Below are positions 18,646 to 27,010 of a stretch of 64,000 bases of DNA, piece after piece (positions within the stretch are counted from its first letter, which is position 1; every line of letters starts with the position of its first letter). A program made the position numbers and the translations under genes. The notes under the pieces are model-generated. The model was not told the DNA's origin. It saw nothing but the letters and a program-made list of their open reading frames with translations, and did not search any database. The stretch is from a bacterium. GTDB lineage: Bacteria > Babelota > Babeliae > Babelales > UBA12409. Location: positions 78,448 through 142,447 of the forward strand of contig JABJKG010000006.1 of assembly GCA_018660415.1 (NCBI GenBank), given 5' to 3'.

Positions 18646-19758
18646 TTATATTTGGGAGCGCCAATTATAAAGGAAAGCCGATAGAGGTTGAAGTTCGTCC
18701 TTAGAGTTTGCTGAAACAACTACATGAGGTTGGTACTCATCGAGTTGTGTTTCCGTGTCTTCTCGGTCTTCAACTTTATCAATTTTATTAAATACATATA
18801 AAACTGGCTTATCAACGTCAAGTTCATCAAGGATTTCATGCACGACTTTGATATGGTTTTTCCATTCAGAATCGGATACATCTACAACGATGAGTAAAAG
18901 GCTTGCAAACTCGAGTTCTGATAATGTTGACTTAAATGCTTCAATTAATTTGGTTGGTAATAATTGAATAAAACCAACAGTATCAGATATCAGTGTTTTT
19001 TTCTGATCACCTAAGTATAGGTCTCGTGTGGTTGTATCTAATGTCGCAAATAGTTTGTCTTCAGCAAGAACATTGCTTTTGGTGAGCGCGTTAAGGATGG
19101 TTGATTTTCCTGCGTTAGTGTAACCAATAAGACATACGAATGGAATTTTGCTGTTTAATCTTTGCTTGCGTTGTGTTGCACGAACTTTTTGCAGTGTTCC
19201 AAGCTTACGTTCAGCTTTTTTGATTTGGTCTTCAATATGGCGACGTTCGCGCTCTTTGAGTGTTTCACCAGGTCCACCGCGTAATCCGAATACACCAGAC
19301 TGTTGTGCTAGGTGAACGCCCTTACCGGCAAGTCTAGTTTTTGCATGCTTGAGCATAGCGATTTCAACTTGGGCTTGACCTTCGCCAGAATGAGCAGCTT
19401 TTTCAAATATTTCTAAAATCAATTGGGTGCGATCGAAAATTTCACAATGAATGTAATCACTCATGTTTTTTTCTTGCTGCGAGGTTAAGGCTTCTGAAAT
19501 GATGACTTCTTCAATATCGTTAGCTTCACATAGTTGACGTAACGACTCCAGTTTCCCTGATGTCAGAAAAGTAACAGGATGAGTTTCACGTAGTTTAATC
19601 TTTTCTACAACGTCAGGTACAACACCGTTTGTTTTGATCAGATTAAGAAACTCTTCATAGTATGAGTCGATATTTTTTGTTTTGTTATAAGGAGCCCATA
19701 CACAAAGAGCAAGAGTCTTTGGTTGACGTGTAGTCTCGATATTTTGCGTTTTAGCCAT
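18646..19758 (-). CDS. hflX: Ribosome-associated GTPase HflX
   Basis: A 370-residue GTPase that splits stalled or hibernating ribosomes under stress. The N-terminal HflX domain ends in the conserved Gly-rich loop (GVFGLRGGPGETLKERERR, about 155-173). The GTPase domain has G1 GYTNAGKS (212-219), G2 TTTRD, G3 DTVGF (259-263) and G4 NKID (324-327). It lacks the long C-terminal extension of E. coli HflX, as in many phyla. Monocistronic on the minus strand, divergent from ffh. Confidence 0.95.
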   Translation of the reverse strand: MAKTQNIETTRQPKTLALCVWAPYNKTKNIDSYYEEFLNLIKTNGVVPDVVEKIKLRETHPVTFLTSGKLESLRQLCEANDIEEVIISEALTSQQEKNMSDYIHCEIFDRTQLILEIFEKAAHSGEGQAQVEIAMLKHAKTRLAGKGVHLAQQSGVFGLRGGPGETLKERERRHIEDQIKKAERKLGTLQKVRATQRKQRLNSKIPFVCLIGYTNAGKSTILNALTKSNVLAEDKLFATLDTTTRDLYLGDQKKTLISDTVGFIQLLPTKLIEAFKSTLSELEFASLLLIVVDVSDSEWKNHIKVVHEILDELDVDKPVLYVFNKIDKVEDREDTETQLDEYQPHVVVSANSKDELQPLSAFLYNWRSQI

Positions 19759-19993
19759 AATTAATAACCACTATTTTCAAATTGATTTTACTTATTATTC
19801 AGTATACGGGGTTTTTGTCAAAATAGGTAGGCCAGCCTCGAACCAGCTTTATTGGGGCTGAACGTTCAAGGACAATTTATGTCATGGTGCTGATTTGCAG
19901 GTCTATCTAGGCTAAAACCGCTTTTTTTGGTATGCTAAAAGATAATTTATGTATAACTAGGTCAATTTACCGAAAAAAACAAGTTTATTCATT

Positions 19994-21322
19994 ATGTTCG
20001 ATTTTTTAACAAACAGGTTTTCTACTCTTTTAACTAAGCTAACTGGCTCAGGGAAGCTTACAGAGAGTAATATTGCACAAACCATAGAAACTATTAAAGA
20101 TTCTTTATTAGAAGCAGATGTTCCGTTTAACGTTGTCAATGAGTTTATTGATGAAGTTAAAAAGGAAGTTGTTGGACAAAAGGTTCTCGCTTCACTCAAG
20201 CCGGGTGAGCTGTTTATCAAGATTGTTCACGATAAGCTTAAATCATTTTTAAGCATTGGTAATAACAGTATTGAATATACGTTTGCCATACCTTCGACAG
20301 TGATGGTTCTGGGGTTACAGGGGTCTGGAAAGACTACAACCTTGGCCAAGCTGGCAAATCGGGTAATCGAACAGGCAAAGATGAAGAGAAAAACTCGTCG
20401 CATATTACTTGCTTCTGTTGATTTTTATCGTCCAGCAGCGATCGATCAGCTCGAGATATTGGCTAAACAGATTCCAGTAGATTTCTTTAGAGCGACCTCA
20501 ACTGATCCTGTTACGGCAGCTCAAGAGATTGTGAACCATTTCAAATCTAATCAGTATGAGATTCTCTTTTTAGATACAGCTGGTCGGTTACATATTGATA
20601 GTGATATGTTGCAAGAATTACGCGCTCTTGAATCTGTAGTTCAGCCAAAAACCAAGTTGTTGGTGTTGGATGCAATGACGGGACAAGAATCATTAGCTGT
20701 AGCTCAAGCGTTTGAGCAGGGCGTTGGTTATCAGGGAGCACTCTTAACTAAGCTTGATAGTGAAACTCGTGGTGGTGCAGCATTTACCTTTGGTTATACC
20801 CAGAAAAAGCCAATCTTATTCTTGGGGACAGGTGAAAAAATAGATGATCTTGAGGTATTTAAGCCTGATCGTATGGCTTCTCGTATTCTTGGAATGGGTG
20901 ATATAGAGTCTCTCATTGAGAAAGCGCAGTTTAAGATCAAAGAATCGGAGCAAAAAGAAGCAGAGAAGGCGTTGAGAAGTGGCAAGTTCTCTCTTGAGGA
21001 CTTTGCAAAACAAATTTCTATGGTTGATAAGCTTGGGTCCTTGTCTTCATTGACTAAGTATATGCCTGGCATGGGTTCTATGAGTCCAGAGATGGTGCAA
21101 AAAGGACAAGCTGAGGTTGGTAGGTTTAAAGCTATCATCAGTTCTATGACCCCTAAAGAGCGTCAAAATCATAAGGTTCTTGATGCTTCCCGGAGAAAAC
21201 GGGTGGCTGCAGGAGCTGGTGTAGAAGTTTCAGATATTAATGTATTAATTGAGAGGTTTGAACAAAGTCAGCAATTTGTTAAACTTTTCAATAATGGTAA
21301 ATTAAAAAAGTTTTTTAAATAA
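19994..21322 (+). CDS. ffh: Signal recognition particle protein Ffh
   Basis: The SRP54 subunit, 442 residues, which binds signal peptides with 4.5S RNA and delivers nascent chains to FtsY and SecYEG. An N-terminal helical bundle is followed by the G domain with GLQGSGKT (107-114), DTAGRL (about 194) and TKLDSETRGGAA, and by the M domain with the Met-rich YMPGMGSMSPEMVQ loop near 353-366. It heads ffh-rpsP-trmD-rplS, a classic order. I looked for the SRP RNA core just upstream and did not find it. Confidence 0.97.
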   Translation: MFDFLTNRFSTLLTKLTGSGKLTESNIAQTIETIKDSLLEADVPFNVVNEFIDEVKKEVVGQKVLASLKPGELFIKIVHDKLKSFLSIGNNSIEYTFAIPSTVMVLGLQGSGKTTTLAKLANRVIEQAKMKRKTRRILLASVDFYRPAAIDQLEILAKQIPVDFFRATSTDPVTAAQEIVNHFKSNQYEILFLDTAGRLHIDSDMLQELRALESVVQPKTKLLVLDAMTGQESLAVAQAFEQGVGYQGALLTKLDSETRGGAAFTFGYTQKKPILFLGTGEKIDDLEVFKPDRMASRILGMGDIESLIEKAQFKIKESEQKEAEKALRSGKFSLEDFAKQISMVDKLGSLSSLTKYMPGMGSMSPEMVQKGQAEVGRFKAIISSMTPKERQNHKVLDASRRKRVAAGAGVEVSDINVLIERFEQSQQFVKLFNNGKLKKFFK

Positions 21323-21349
21323 CACTCTATTAAGAAGGAATCAATAAAC

Positions 21350-21769
21350 ATGGCAGTTAAGATTAGACTCGCTCGTATTGGAAAAAAGCACGTTCCATTT
21401 TATCGAATAGTCGCAATAGATACACGTAAAAAGCGTGATGGTCAAAATTTGGCAAACCTTGGAACCTATGATCCTATGGGTCATAAATTAATCCAGTTCA
21501 ACCAAGAAGAAGTTGATCAGTGGATCTCTAAAGGTGCACAAATGACTGAAACAGTGCAAAAGCTTCAAAAAATGTTTACAGAGCATGGACTCAACAAAAG
21601 CTTTGGTGAAGCTCCAAAAAAAGAAGCTCCTAAAGTAGAAGCTGCTCCTAAAGTAGAAGCTGCTCCTAAAAAAGAAGCTGCTCCTAAAGTAGAAGCTGCT
21701 CCTAAAGTAGAAGAAGCTCCTAAAAAAGAAGCTGCTCCTAAGGCAGAAGAAGCTAAAGATTCTAAATAA
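21350..21769 (+). CDS. rpsP: 30S ribosomal protein S16 with repetitive C-terminal tail
   Basis: Residues 1-80 are a normal S16 (MAVKIRLARIGKKHVPFYRIVAID, then NLGTYDPMG), which binds 16S rRNA early in 30S assembly. After about residue 83 comes a tail of some 55 residues built from EAAPK/VEAAPK units, rich in Ala, Pro, Lys and Glu, almost certainly disordered. Typical S16 is about 80-90 residues; this one is 139. AGAAGGAA precedes the ATG. It lies between ffh and trmD, the usual context. Confidence 0.95.
   Translation: MAVKIRLARIGKKHVPFYRIVAIDTRKKRDGQNLANLGTYDPMGHKLIQFNQEEVDQWISKGAQMTETVQKLQKMFTEHGLNKSFGEAPKKEAPKVEAAPKVEAAPKKEAAPKVEAAPKVEEAPKKEAAPKAEEAKDSK
21608..21754 (+). repeat. 18-bp tandem repeats encoding the S16 tail
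   Basis: Imperfect tandem copies of GCTGCTCCTAAAGTAGAA, with variants AAAGTAGAA/AAAAAAGAA and an occasional GAAGCT insertion, encode AAPKVE/AAPKKE units. The unit stays in frame throughout, so copy number could change by replication slippage without breaking the protein. Confidence 0.9.
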
Positions 21770-21791
21770 GAATTTGCGTTAATATACTCCT

Positions 21792-23114
21792 ATGAATATA
21801 TCTCTTCTTACCTTGTTTCCTAAGCTTTATGAACCATTTTTGCAGGCTAGCCTTATTGGGCGAGCACATCAATCAGGTACGATAAATACGGACTTGGTCA
21901 ATCTTTTGGATTTGACTGAGCCAAAGAAGCGTATTGATAGCCCTACTGTAGGGCCTGGTACGGGCATGCTTATCAAACCTGAAATCATGCAAAAAGCTAT
22001 AGAATCTCAAGAGTCTGCCCACGGGAAGGCATATAAGATCTTTTTCTCTCCTCAAGGTAAGAAAATTGATCAACAGTTACTCAAAGAGCTTGCTCCTGTT
22101 ATTCAACAACAAAAACATATGATGTTAGTTGCTAGCCGCTATGAAGGTATCGATACTCGTGTAGAAGAAGAGTATGCCGACCTGGTTCTGTCGCTAGGCG
22201 ATTTTGTATTAATGGGTGGTGATATTCCAGCCATGGCTTTCCTTGAAGGGATCTTGCGCTATATGCCAGGGATTGTTGGAAAATCAGAATCAGTCGAGAA
22301 AGACTCATTTACTGGTCCTTGGGTAGATTACCCTGAATATACATTGCCAGTAGAATGGAAGGGGCGAAAAATCCCCGAAATAGTTCAATCAGGCAACCAT
22401 AAGGCTATAGAAGACTGGCGTTCTGAGCAAGCAGCTCAAAAAACCGTTCTTAATCACTTTCAATGGCTGCGTTCTTGGGCTCTAACCGATGATCAAAAGC
22501 AGCTAGCAAAAAAGGCTATTCCAGCCCATTACATGGTGTTAATGCATGATCAGATGCGCCTAAAGGATGGAAGAATTGGGACTACTTCGGTAACTACCAT
22601 GGATATCCACGACATTGCTCGATCTTGCAGGACTTTTGGGGTTAAGAACTACTTTATATCTACTCCATTGGTTGATCAGGGTAAGATTGTACAAACATTA
22701 CTAGATTTTTGGCAAGGTGGTGAAGGTATTGATTACAATTCTCATCGTCATCAAGCTGTGAAAAATGTACGATTGGTTAAGTCGTTTGAGGATACTGTAA
22801 AGACTATTGAGAAACAGGAAGGCAAAAAGCCTATTGTTATTGCTACCTCAGCACAAAAGCATGAAAATATACCAGTATTGGCTTTTAGTGATCAGGACAA
22901 GGTATGGAACCTTGATCGTCCAGTTTTGATTGTACTTGGGACTGCATATGGGTTGTCAGATGCTATTTTGGAGCAATGTGACTATATATTGGCTCCAATT
23001 GAAGGGTTTTCAGATTTCAATCATTTATCTGTACGTTCAGCAGCAGGGATCATATTAGATCGTTGGTTAGGGATTAATCAGCGGTATTCACAGTTGGCAA
23101 ATGTGGAAAAATAG
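21792..23114 (+). CDS. trmD: TrmD (tRNA m1G37 methyltransferase) fused to a second SPOUT-type RNA methyltransferase
   Basis: A 440-residue fusion. Residues 1 to about 235 are TrmD, which makes m1G37 in tRNA with SAM: the SAM knot region includes YEGIDTRVEEEYADLVLSLGD and FVLMGGDIPAMAFLEGILRY, followed by the WRSEQ segment. Residues about 250-432 match a separate family (Methyltrn_RNA_4, PF09936 by memory), with DIHDIARSCRTFGVKNYF, a VIVLGTAYGLSD loop and HLSVRSAAGIILDRWLG. Standard TrmD is about 240 residues. It lies between rpsP and rplS. No clear ribosome binding site is seen, so translation is probably coupled. Confidence 0.93.
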   Translation: MNISLLTLFPKLYEPFLQASLIGRAHQSGTINTDLVNLLDLTEPKKRIDSPTVGPGTGMLIKPEIMQKAIESQESAHGKAYKIFFSPQGKKIDQQLLKELAPVIQQQKHMMLVASRYEGIDTRVEEEYADLVLSLGDFVLMGGDIPAMAFLEGILRYMPGIVGKSESVEKDSFTGPWVDYPEYTLPVEWKGRKIPEIVQSGNHKAIEDWRSEQAAQKTVLNHFQWLRSWALTDDQKQLAKKAIPAHYMVLMHDQMRLKDGRIGTTSVTTMDIHDIARSCRTFGVKNYFISTPLVDQGKIVQTLLDFWQGGEGIDYNSHRHQAVKNVRLVKSFEDTVKTIEKQEGKKPIVIATSAQKHENIPVLAFSDQDKVWNLDRPVLIVLGTAYGLSDAILEQCDYILAPIEGFSDFNHLSVRSAAGIILDRWLGINQRYSQLANVEK

Positions 23115-23180
23115 CGTATATTAAAAGATGAAATATCTAGATTAAATAATTTATTGACTATCGATAGTAAGGATTGCTGC

Positions 23181-23624
23181 ATGAAGGCAAAAGGTTACAC
23201 CAAAGAAACCATTTTAGACATTGGCATAGAAAAAAGAAACTTCCCTCGTTTTGAGATCGGCGATTCTGTTGCGGTATCTCTCAGAGTTAAAGAAGGAAAT
23301 AAGGAGCGCATCCAAATTTTCCAAGGGGATGTCATTGCAATACAAAAGACCGGTATCGCTACTACGTTTACCGTAAGAAAGATTGGCGCTAACTCAGTTG
23401 CAGTAGAAAAGATTTTCCCTTTCTATAGTCCTGTTATAACGGATATCAAAGTAGTTCGTTATGGTACAGTTCGTCGAGCTAAAATTTATTACGTTCGTGA
23501 TAAAGTTGGAAAAGCTGCTCGTGTTAAAGAGAAAGTTCTTACTCGCGATCAAAAAGAAGCTAAGAAGGATCAAATTATGTTTGAAAAACCTTCAGCTCGA
23601 ACCACAAGCGAAACTGCTAAGTAA
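23181..23624 (+). CDS. rplS: 50S ribosomal protein L19
   Basis: L19 lies at the 30S-50S interface. The ATG at 23181 is chosen because AAGGA (23169-23173) precedes it; a TTG at 23154 would add nine unconserved residues. The core has FEIGDSVAVSLRVKEGNKERIQIFQGDVIA, the RKIGANSVAVEKIFPFYSPVI block and RRAKIYYVRDKVGKAARVKE. At 147 residues it is about 30 longer than usual because of a charged C-terminal tail, echoing the tail on S16 in the same operon. Confidence 0.96.
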   Translation: MKAKGYTKETILDIGIEKRNFPRFEIGDSVAVSLRVKEGNKERIQIFQGDVIAIQKTGIATTFTVRKIGANSVAVEKIFPFYSPVITDIKVVRYGTVRRAKIYYVRDKVGKAARVKEKVLTRDQKEAKKDQIMFEKPSARTTSETAK

Positions 23625-23640
23625 ATCTTAGGAGAATAGG

Positions 23641-24021
23641 GTGAAGAAACTTCTATTACTCTATGTTTTAGTTCTATGTCTAACCGGGTGTTCCAAGCAC
23701 AAAATTGATATGGACTTTCAACAACATGAGGCTCGGTTTTCGGATATTCCGATTCCATTTCATGTTACTCCACTTAAGAATTCAACATCAGATCGTTCAT
23801 GTGCTTTTATTCTTGAAGAGAATCAAGATGATAGTACTCTGTTTTATAAGCGCGAGATGGAACGCATGGGTTGGAGCTTGATAGGCGAGGCTCCAGGATT
23901 GGAGACGGTACTTATTTTTGAGAAGCTACAAAGAATATGTAACGTTTCGATTCGACCAGTCAAGCAGGACAAGAAACCTGAGGTCCATGTCTACATCGTT
24001 CAAATGAACAAATTAAAATAA
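23641..24021 (+). CDS. Putative lipoprotein of unknown function
   Basis: A 126-residue protein starting GTG at 23641 after AGGAG. It has a lipoprotein signal peptide (KKLLLLYVLVLCLTGC, lipobox LTGC, Cys at about residue 17), so it is probably an anchored envelope lipoprotein. The mature part has a beta-rich pattern with MERMGWSLIGEAPGLETVLIFEK, which resembles the small fold of DUF-type lipoproteins with a repeated alpha/beta motif; I cannot name the family. It is 16 bases downstream of rplS and probably cotranscribed with it. Confidence 0.72.
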   Translation: MKKLLLLYVLVLCLTGCSKHKIDMDFQQHEARFSDIPIPFHVTPLKNSTSDRSCAFILEENQDDSTLFYKREMERMGWSLIGEAPGLETVLIFEKLQRICNVSIRPVKQDKKPEVHVYIVQMNKLK

Positions 24022-24063
24022 AAAAATAAGCAGCAGCTCTTACTCAAAAGTAAGAGCTGCTGC
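24022..24063 (-). terminator. Strong hairpin terminator for the minus-strand Gly-rich cluster
   Basis: GCAGCAGCTCTTACT (24030-24044) pairs with AGTAAGAGCTGCTGC (24049-24063), a 15-bp perfect stem with a 4-base loop. Read on the minus strand it is followed by CTTATTTTTTT. On the plus strand there is no T-run, so it mainly ends transcription from the right but may also stop read-through from the lipoprotein gene. Confidence 0.85.
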
Positions 24064-24084
24064 GTTCGTTAAGGGGTAGGTTTT

Positions 24085-24345
24085 TTACGCCGCTTTAGCT
24101 GCGCGTCCAAATTTACCTTGCTTAGCTTGTTGTTTGTTGTAGTCTTTTTCAGATACTCTTTTACAACCACAATCACAGCGTGATTTTGATCCACAACAAG
24201 AACAAAGTCCTTTAACTAATATAAGAGCACCAAGGAATGAGAATGCACCAATGGCAACTCCAGCACCAGCACTAATGGGGTGTGTTTTTCCTGGGAATCC
24301 TGCAATAGCTACAAGGGCTACAAGTGAAAGCATTAACTTTTTCAT
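24085..24345 (-). CDS. Small secreted/membrane Cys- and Gly-containing protein, unknown
   Basis: 86 residues. A hydrophobic N terminus (LMLSLVALVAIAGFPG) is followed by a second hydrophobic segment AGAGVAIGAFSFLGALILVKG (about 26-46). A Cys-rich loop (CSCCGSKSRCDCGC) comes next, then a Lys-rich tail ending RAAKAA. The Cys cluster suggests metal binding or disulfides. I recognise no family. GGAA precedes the ATG, with the same AAATGATATG context as the next gene in the cluster. Confidence 0.6.
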   Translation of the reverse strand: MKKLMLSLVALVAIAGFPGKTHPISAGAGVAIGAFSFLGALILVKGLCSCCGSKSRCDCGCKRVSEKDYNKQQAKQGKFGRAAKAA

Positions 24346-24372
24346 ATCATTTCCTTTTTTTATTTATATTAT

Positions 24373-24639
24373 TTAGCGGTCTAAATAAATTTTGTTACCG
24401 TATTCATCTTTTACATAACTACCATGACGATTATGACGAACTCGTCGGTCATAAGAACCTTTTTGTGGGGAATCAACATATACCACTTGTCGTCTTGGTC
24501 GATTAGCATTAGCGAGAACTAAACCGAGTCCGAATCCACCTAGACCTGCTCCCCATGCTGCTCCACTACCAGCTTGAGCTGATTGAGAAGCGCCACTAAG
24601 GGCAACGATTGTTAACAATCCTAAAACTATTTTCTTCAT
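24373..24639 (-). CDS. Small secreted Gly-rich protein, unknown
   Basis: 88 residues. A clear Sec signal peptide (KKIVLGLLTIVALSGASQSAQA, cleavage after Ala about 23) precedes a Gly-rich hydrophobic stretch (GAGLGGFGLGLVLANA) and a basic tail containing VVYVDSPQKGSYDRRVRH. A GGAGAAATGATATG start context is seen. Its Gly-rich architecture parallels its neighbours in the cluster. Function unknown. Confidence 0.65.
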   Translation of the reverse strand: MKKIVLGLLTIVALSGASQSAQAGSGAAWGAGLGGFGLGLVLANANRPRRQVVYVDSPQKGSYDRRVRHNRHGSYVKDEYGNKIYLDR

Positions 24640-24680
24640 ATCATTTCTCCATTTAACTTCATTACTACTCTCAACTACTT

Positions 24681-25013
24681 CTATTCATTATCATCATCAT
24701 CATTATTATTACGATCTCGGAGAACTATAACTTGAGGTTCATAATTGGGATATTCGTATGGGCCGTATCCACTATAAGCACCCAAGCCATAACCTAGGCC
24801 GAATCCACCCAAGCCATAACCGTAACCTCGACCCCAGCCGCCTCGTCTACCACCGTGATGTCCACCGTGATGTCTTCTGCCGCCACCATGTCGCATACCA
24901 CGGCCACCTCGGCCACGTCCGCCTCCACGACCGCCACGAGCTTCAAGAGTATTTAAACTTGAGCCGATGCCGAAAATGAATGCCATAAGTATGGCTAAAT
25001 TTTTCAATTTCAT
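24681..25013 (-). CDS. Small secreted Gly/Arg/His-rich (RGG-like) protein, unknown
   Basis: 110 residues. A signal peptide of about 24 residues (LAILMAFIFGIGSSLNTLEA) is followed by dense Gly-Arg-His repeats (RGGRGGGRGRGGRG, then GGRRHHGGHHGGRRGG). A Gly-Tyr segment (YGYGLGGFGLGYGLGAYSGYG) follows, and the end is acidic, Asn/Asp-rich. Such composition suits RNA, nucleic-acid or metal binding, or a surface or phase-separating protein. No family is recognised; the encoded sequence is low complexity, so homology scores would need care. Confidence 0.65.
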   Translation of the reverse strand: MKLKNLAILMAFIFGIGSSLNTLEARGGRGGGRGRGGRGMRHGGGRRHHGGHHGGRRGGWGRGYGYGLGGFGLGYGLGAYSGYGPYEYPNYEPQVIVLRDRNNNDDDDNE

Positions 25014-25028
25014 TGTTTTTCCCTATAA

Positions 25029-25475
25029 TTAAAGTCGATCGTAAAGATCATCAAGTTTACCTTTGATTCGTTCAGCTTTTTCTTTGGCATATTCAATTTG
25101 TTTTCGAATTGCACTACGAGCTCCATAGGTTGCATCGGTTAGACGTTCTTTAAGGTGCTCAATTTTTTTATGAACATCTGAGAGTTTACCTTCAAAGTGA
25201 TCAATTCTACGGGATGTAGGAGAACTTTTTTCGCCTTCTTTAACTACGACAACTCGATCTCTAGATGGTCCTCTCCAATAGCCACCACCCCAGTAAGGTC
25301 GTCTCCAGCGTCCCCAGCCGCCACGTCCCCAGCGTCCTGCGCCCCAACCACCACGGCCGCCGCCAACGCCTACACTAAATCCAAAGCCAGCTTCAGACTT
25401 TTCAATAAGCAGTAACGGTGCAAATACAAACACGAAACTAAACGCTAAGACTAACAACTTCTTTTTCATCCCCAT
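25029..25475 (-). CDS. Secreted Gly/Trp/Arg-rich protein with coiled-coil tail, unknown
   Basis: 148 residues. A signal peptide (LLVLAFSFVFVFAPLLLIEKSEA, cleavage near 29) leads into a Gly-Arg-Trp-rich region (GGRGGWGAGRWGRGGWGRW). A VVVVKEG strand then precedes a charged helical second half (about 88-148) with heptad spacing (FEGKLSDVHKKIEHLKERL), probably a coiled coil. It appears to be the first gene of the four-gene minus-strand cluster. Unknown function. Confidence 0.65.
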   Translation of the reverse strand: MGMKKKLLVLAFSFVFVFAPLLLIEKSEAGFGFSVGVGGGRGGWGAGRWGRGGWGRWRRPYWGGGYWRGPSRDRVVVVKEGEKSSPTSRRIDHFEGKLSDVHKKIEHLKERLTDATYGARSAIRKQIEYAKEKAERIKGKLDDLYDRL

Positions 25476-25594
25476 TTCCCTCTATCTTAAATTATTTAAT
25501 TATATGTATTTACAGAAAGAAATGATTTCAATCTATAAATATTAAAAACTATCTAATTAGATAATAGCAGGAATGAAAAGGCGAAATCAATAAT

Positions 25595-26986
25595 TTATTT
25601 CAAATTGTCAAAAAGGTCGTTGATTTTACCTGCTCCAAGGAGGAGTAATAGGTCGTCTTGGTTGACGGTTTGATTGGTTTTGGAAGAGAGTGAAGAAAAG
25701 TCTTCTTCGTAGGGGATATAGGTTACTTTTAATGAGGGATTTGCTTTTAAAAGTGCTTTAACTAGGTTTTGGCTTGATATCCCTTCTATCGGTTGTTCGC
25801 TAGCAGGGTAGATGTCTGTAATGACAAGAGAGTCGATGTTACTTTCTGTGAACACTCTGATAAAATCTTCCCATAAGTGCTGTGTGCGCGAGAATCGATG
25901 AGGTTGAAAGAAAACATGTAGCTTACCCTTGGATCGTTTTCGGGCAACTAGGAGGGTGCTTTCAATTTCACGAGGATGATGACCATAATCATCAAAGAAC
26001 TCAGCTCCCTTAAATGATCCACAGTAGCTAAAGCGTCGCTGTATGCCTTTAAATGAATCTAAGGCACTTGCTATGGTTGGGACTGGGATATCTAGATCTA
26101 AGGCGATTGTAATAGCTGCTAGAGCATTTAAAACATTGTGATGTCCAGGCATATGTAGCTTTATAGAGCCTAATGAGCCTTCAACACCTCTTTTATGCAG
26201 ATCAAACGTGGAATAGGCACCTTCTAGAGTGACATTGGTAGCATAGATTTCAGCTTCATCTGATAAGCCATAGCCGATGGTTTTGATATGAGGAAGCGGT
26301 AGTATGGATTGAACTACCGGATCATCAATACAAACAATTGCTTTACCATAAAAGGGTAAATTGTTGAGAAACTGAATAAAGGTTTGCTTGATATCTTCTA
26401 AATCTTTGTAGGTTTCAAGATGTTCCAGGTCGATATTGGTAATAACACCGAGGGTTGAGTGCAGCTGTAAGAAAGAGCGATCGCTTTCATCAGCTTCAGC
26501 AACCAGGAAATCGCCTGATCCAAGCTGAGCATTGGTCGAGCTATTGATTAAGTGCCCACCAACAATAACCGTAGGATCAAGTTGTCCTTCAATCAGGATA
26601 TGCGAGATCATGGATGTTGTGGTGGTTTTACCATGGCTTCCTGCTACAGCGATACTAAATTTAGTGCGCATAAGCTCTGCCAGCATTAAGGCACGAGGGA
26701 TAACCGGTATACCACGTTCTTGAGCCAAAATGATTTCGGGATTAGTTGCTGAAATAGCAGAAGAGTACACTAAGACGTCAATGGAGGCATCTTGGCATAC
26801 TCTTACATCATTATGCGTATCTGTTATAGAGCATTCGAGCTTTTTCAAGTCGATAATACTCTTTTGCTTGATATCTTGGTCGCAACCAGAAACCGTAAAG
26901 CCTTGAGCACGTAGTATTGTTGCAATACCGCTCATACCAATTCCACCAATTCCCATAAAATGGACATGAGCTTTTTTGCGATACAT
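25595..26986 (-). CDS. murC: UDP-N-acetylmuramate--L-alanine ligase
   Basis: A cytoplasmic ATP-dependent ligase of 463 residues that adds L-Ala to UDP-MurNAc, the first step of the peptidoglycan stem peptide. It has the N-terminal Rossmann motif (HFMGIGGIGMSGIA), the Mur P-loop GSHGKTT (116-122), the central EADESDRSF motif, the NVLNALAAI block, and FFDDYGHHPREI in the C-terminal half. It lies 24 bases downstream of the MerR-like gene and is probably cotranscribed with it. No mraY, ftsW or murG lie beside it, so it is not in a classical dcw cluster. Confidence 0.96.
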   Translation of the reverse strand: MYRKKAHVHFMGIGGIGMSGIATILRAQGFTVSGCDQDIKQKSIIDLKKLECSITDTHNDVRVCQDASIDVLVYSSAISATNPEIILAQERGIPVIPRALMLAELMRTKFSIAVAGSHGKTTTTSMISHILIEGQLDPTVIVGGHLINSSTNAQLGSGDFLVAEADESDRSFLQLHSTLGVITNIDLEHLETYKDLEDIKQTFIQFLNNLPFYGKAIVCIDDPVVQSILPLPHIKTIGYGLSDEAEIYATNVTLEGAYSTFDLHKRGVEGSLGSIKLHMPGHHNVLNALAAITIALDLDIPVPTIASALDSFKGIQRRFSYCGSFKGAEFFDDYGHHPREIESTLLVARKRSKGKLHVFFQPHRFSRTQHLWEDFIRVFTESNIDSLVITDIYPASEQPIEGISSQNLVKALLKANPSLKVTYIPYEEDFSSLSSKTNQTVNQDDLLLLLGAGKINDLFDNLK

Positions 26987-27010
26987 AGTGCTAGCCTTAC
27001 GTTAAAGGAA

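Noticed and set aside
19759..19993. Possible SRP RNA (ffs) near ffh
   Set aside because: The conserved GGAAGGAAGCAG-type core is absent; the only pairing seen is a weak CAGCC/GGCTG.
25550..25563. Palindrome TATCTAATTAGATA between murC and the Gly-rich cluster
   Set aside because: Fully AT-rich and probably chance or a weak terminator; no support for a role.
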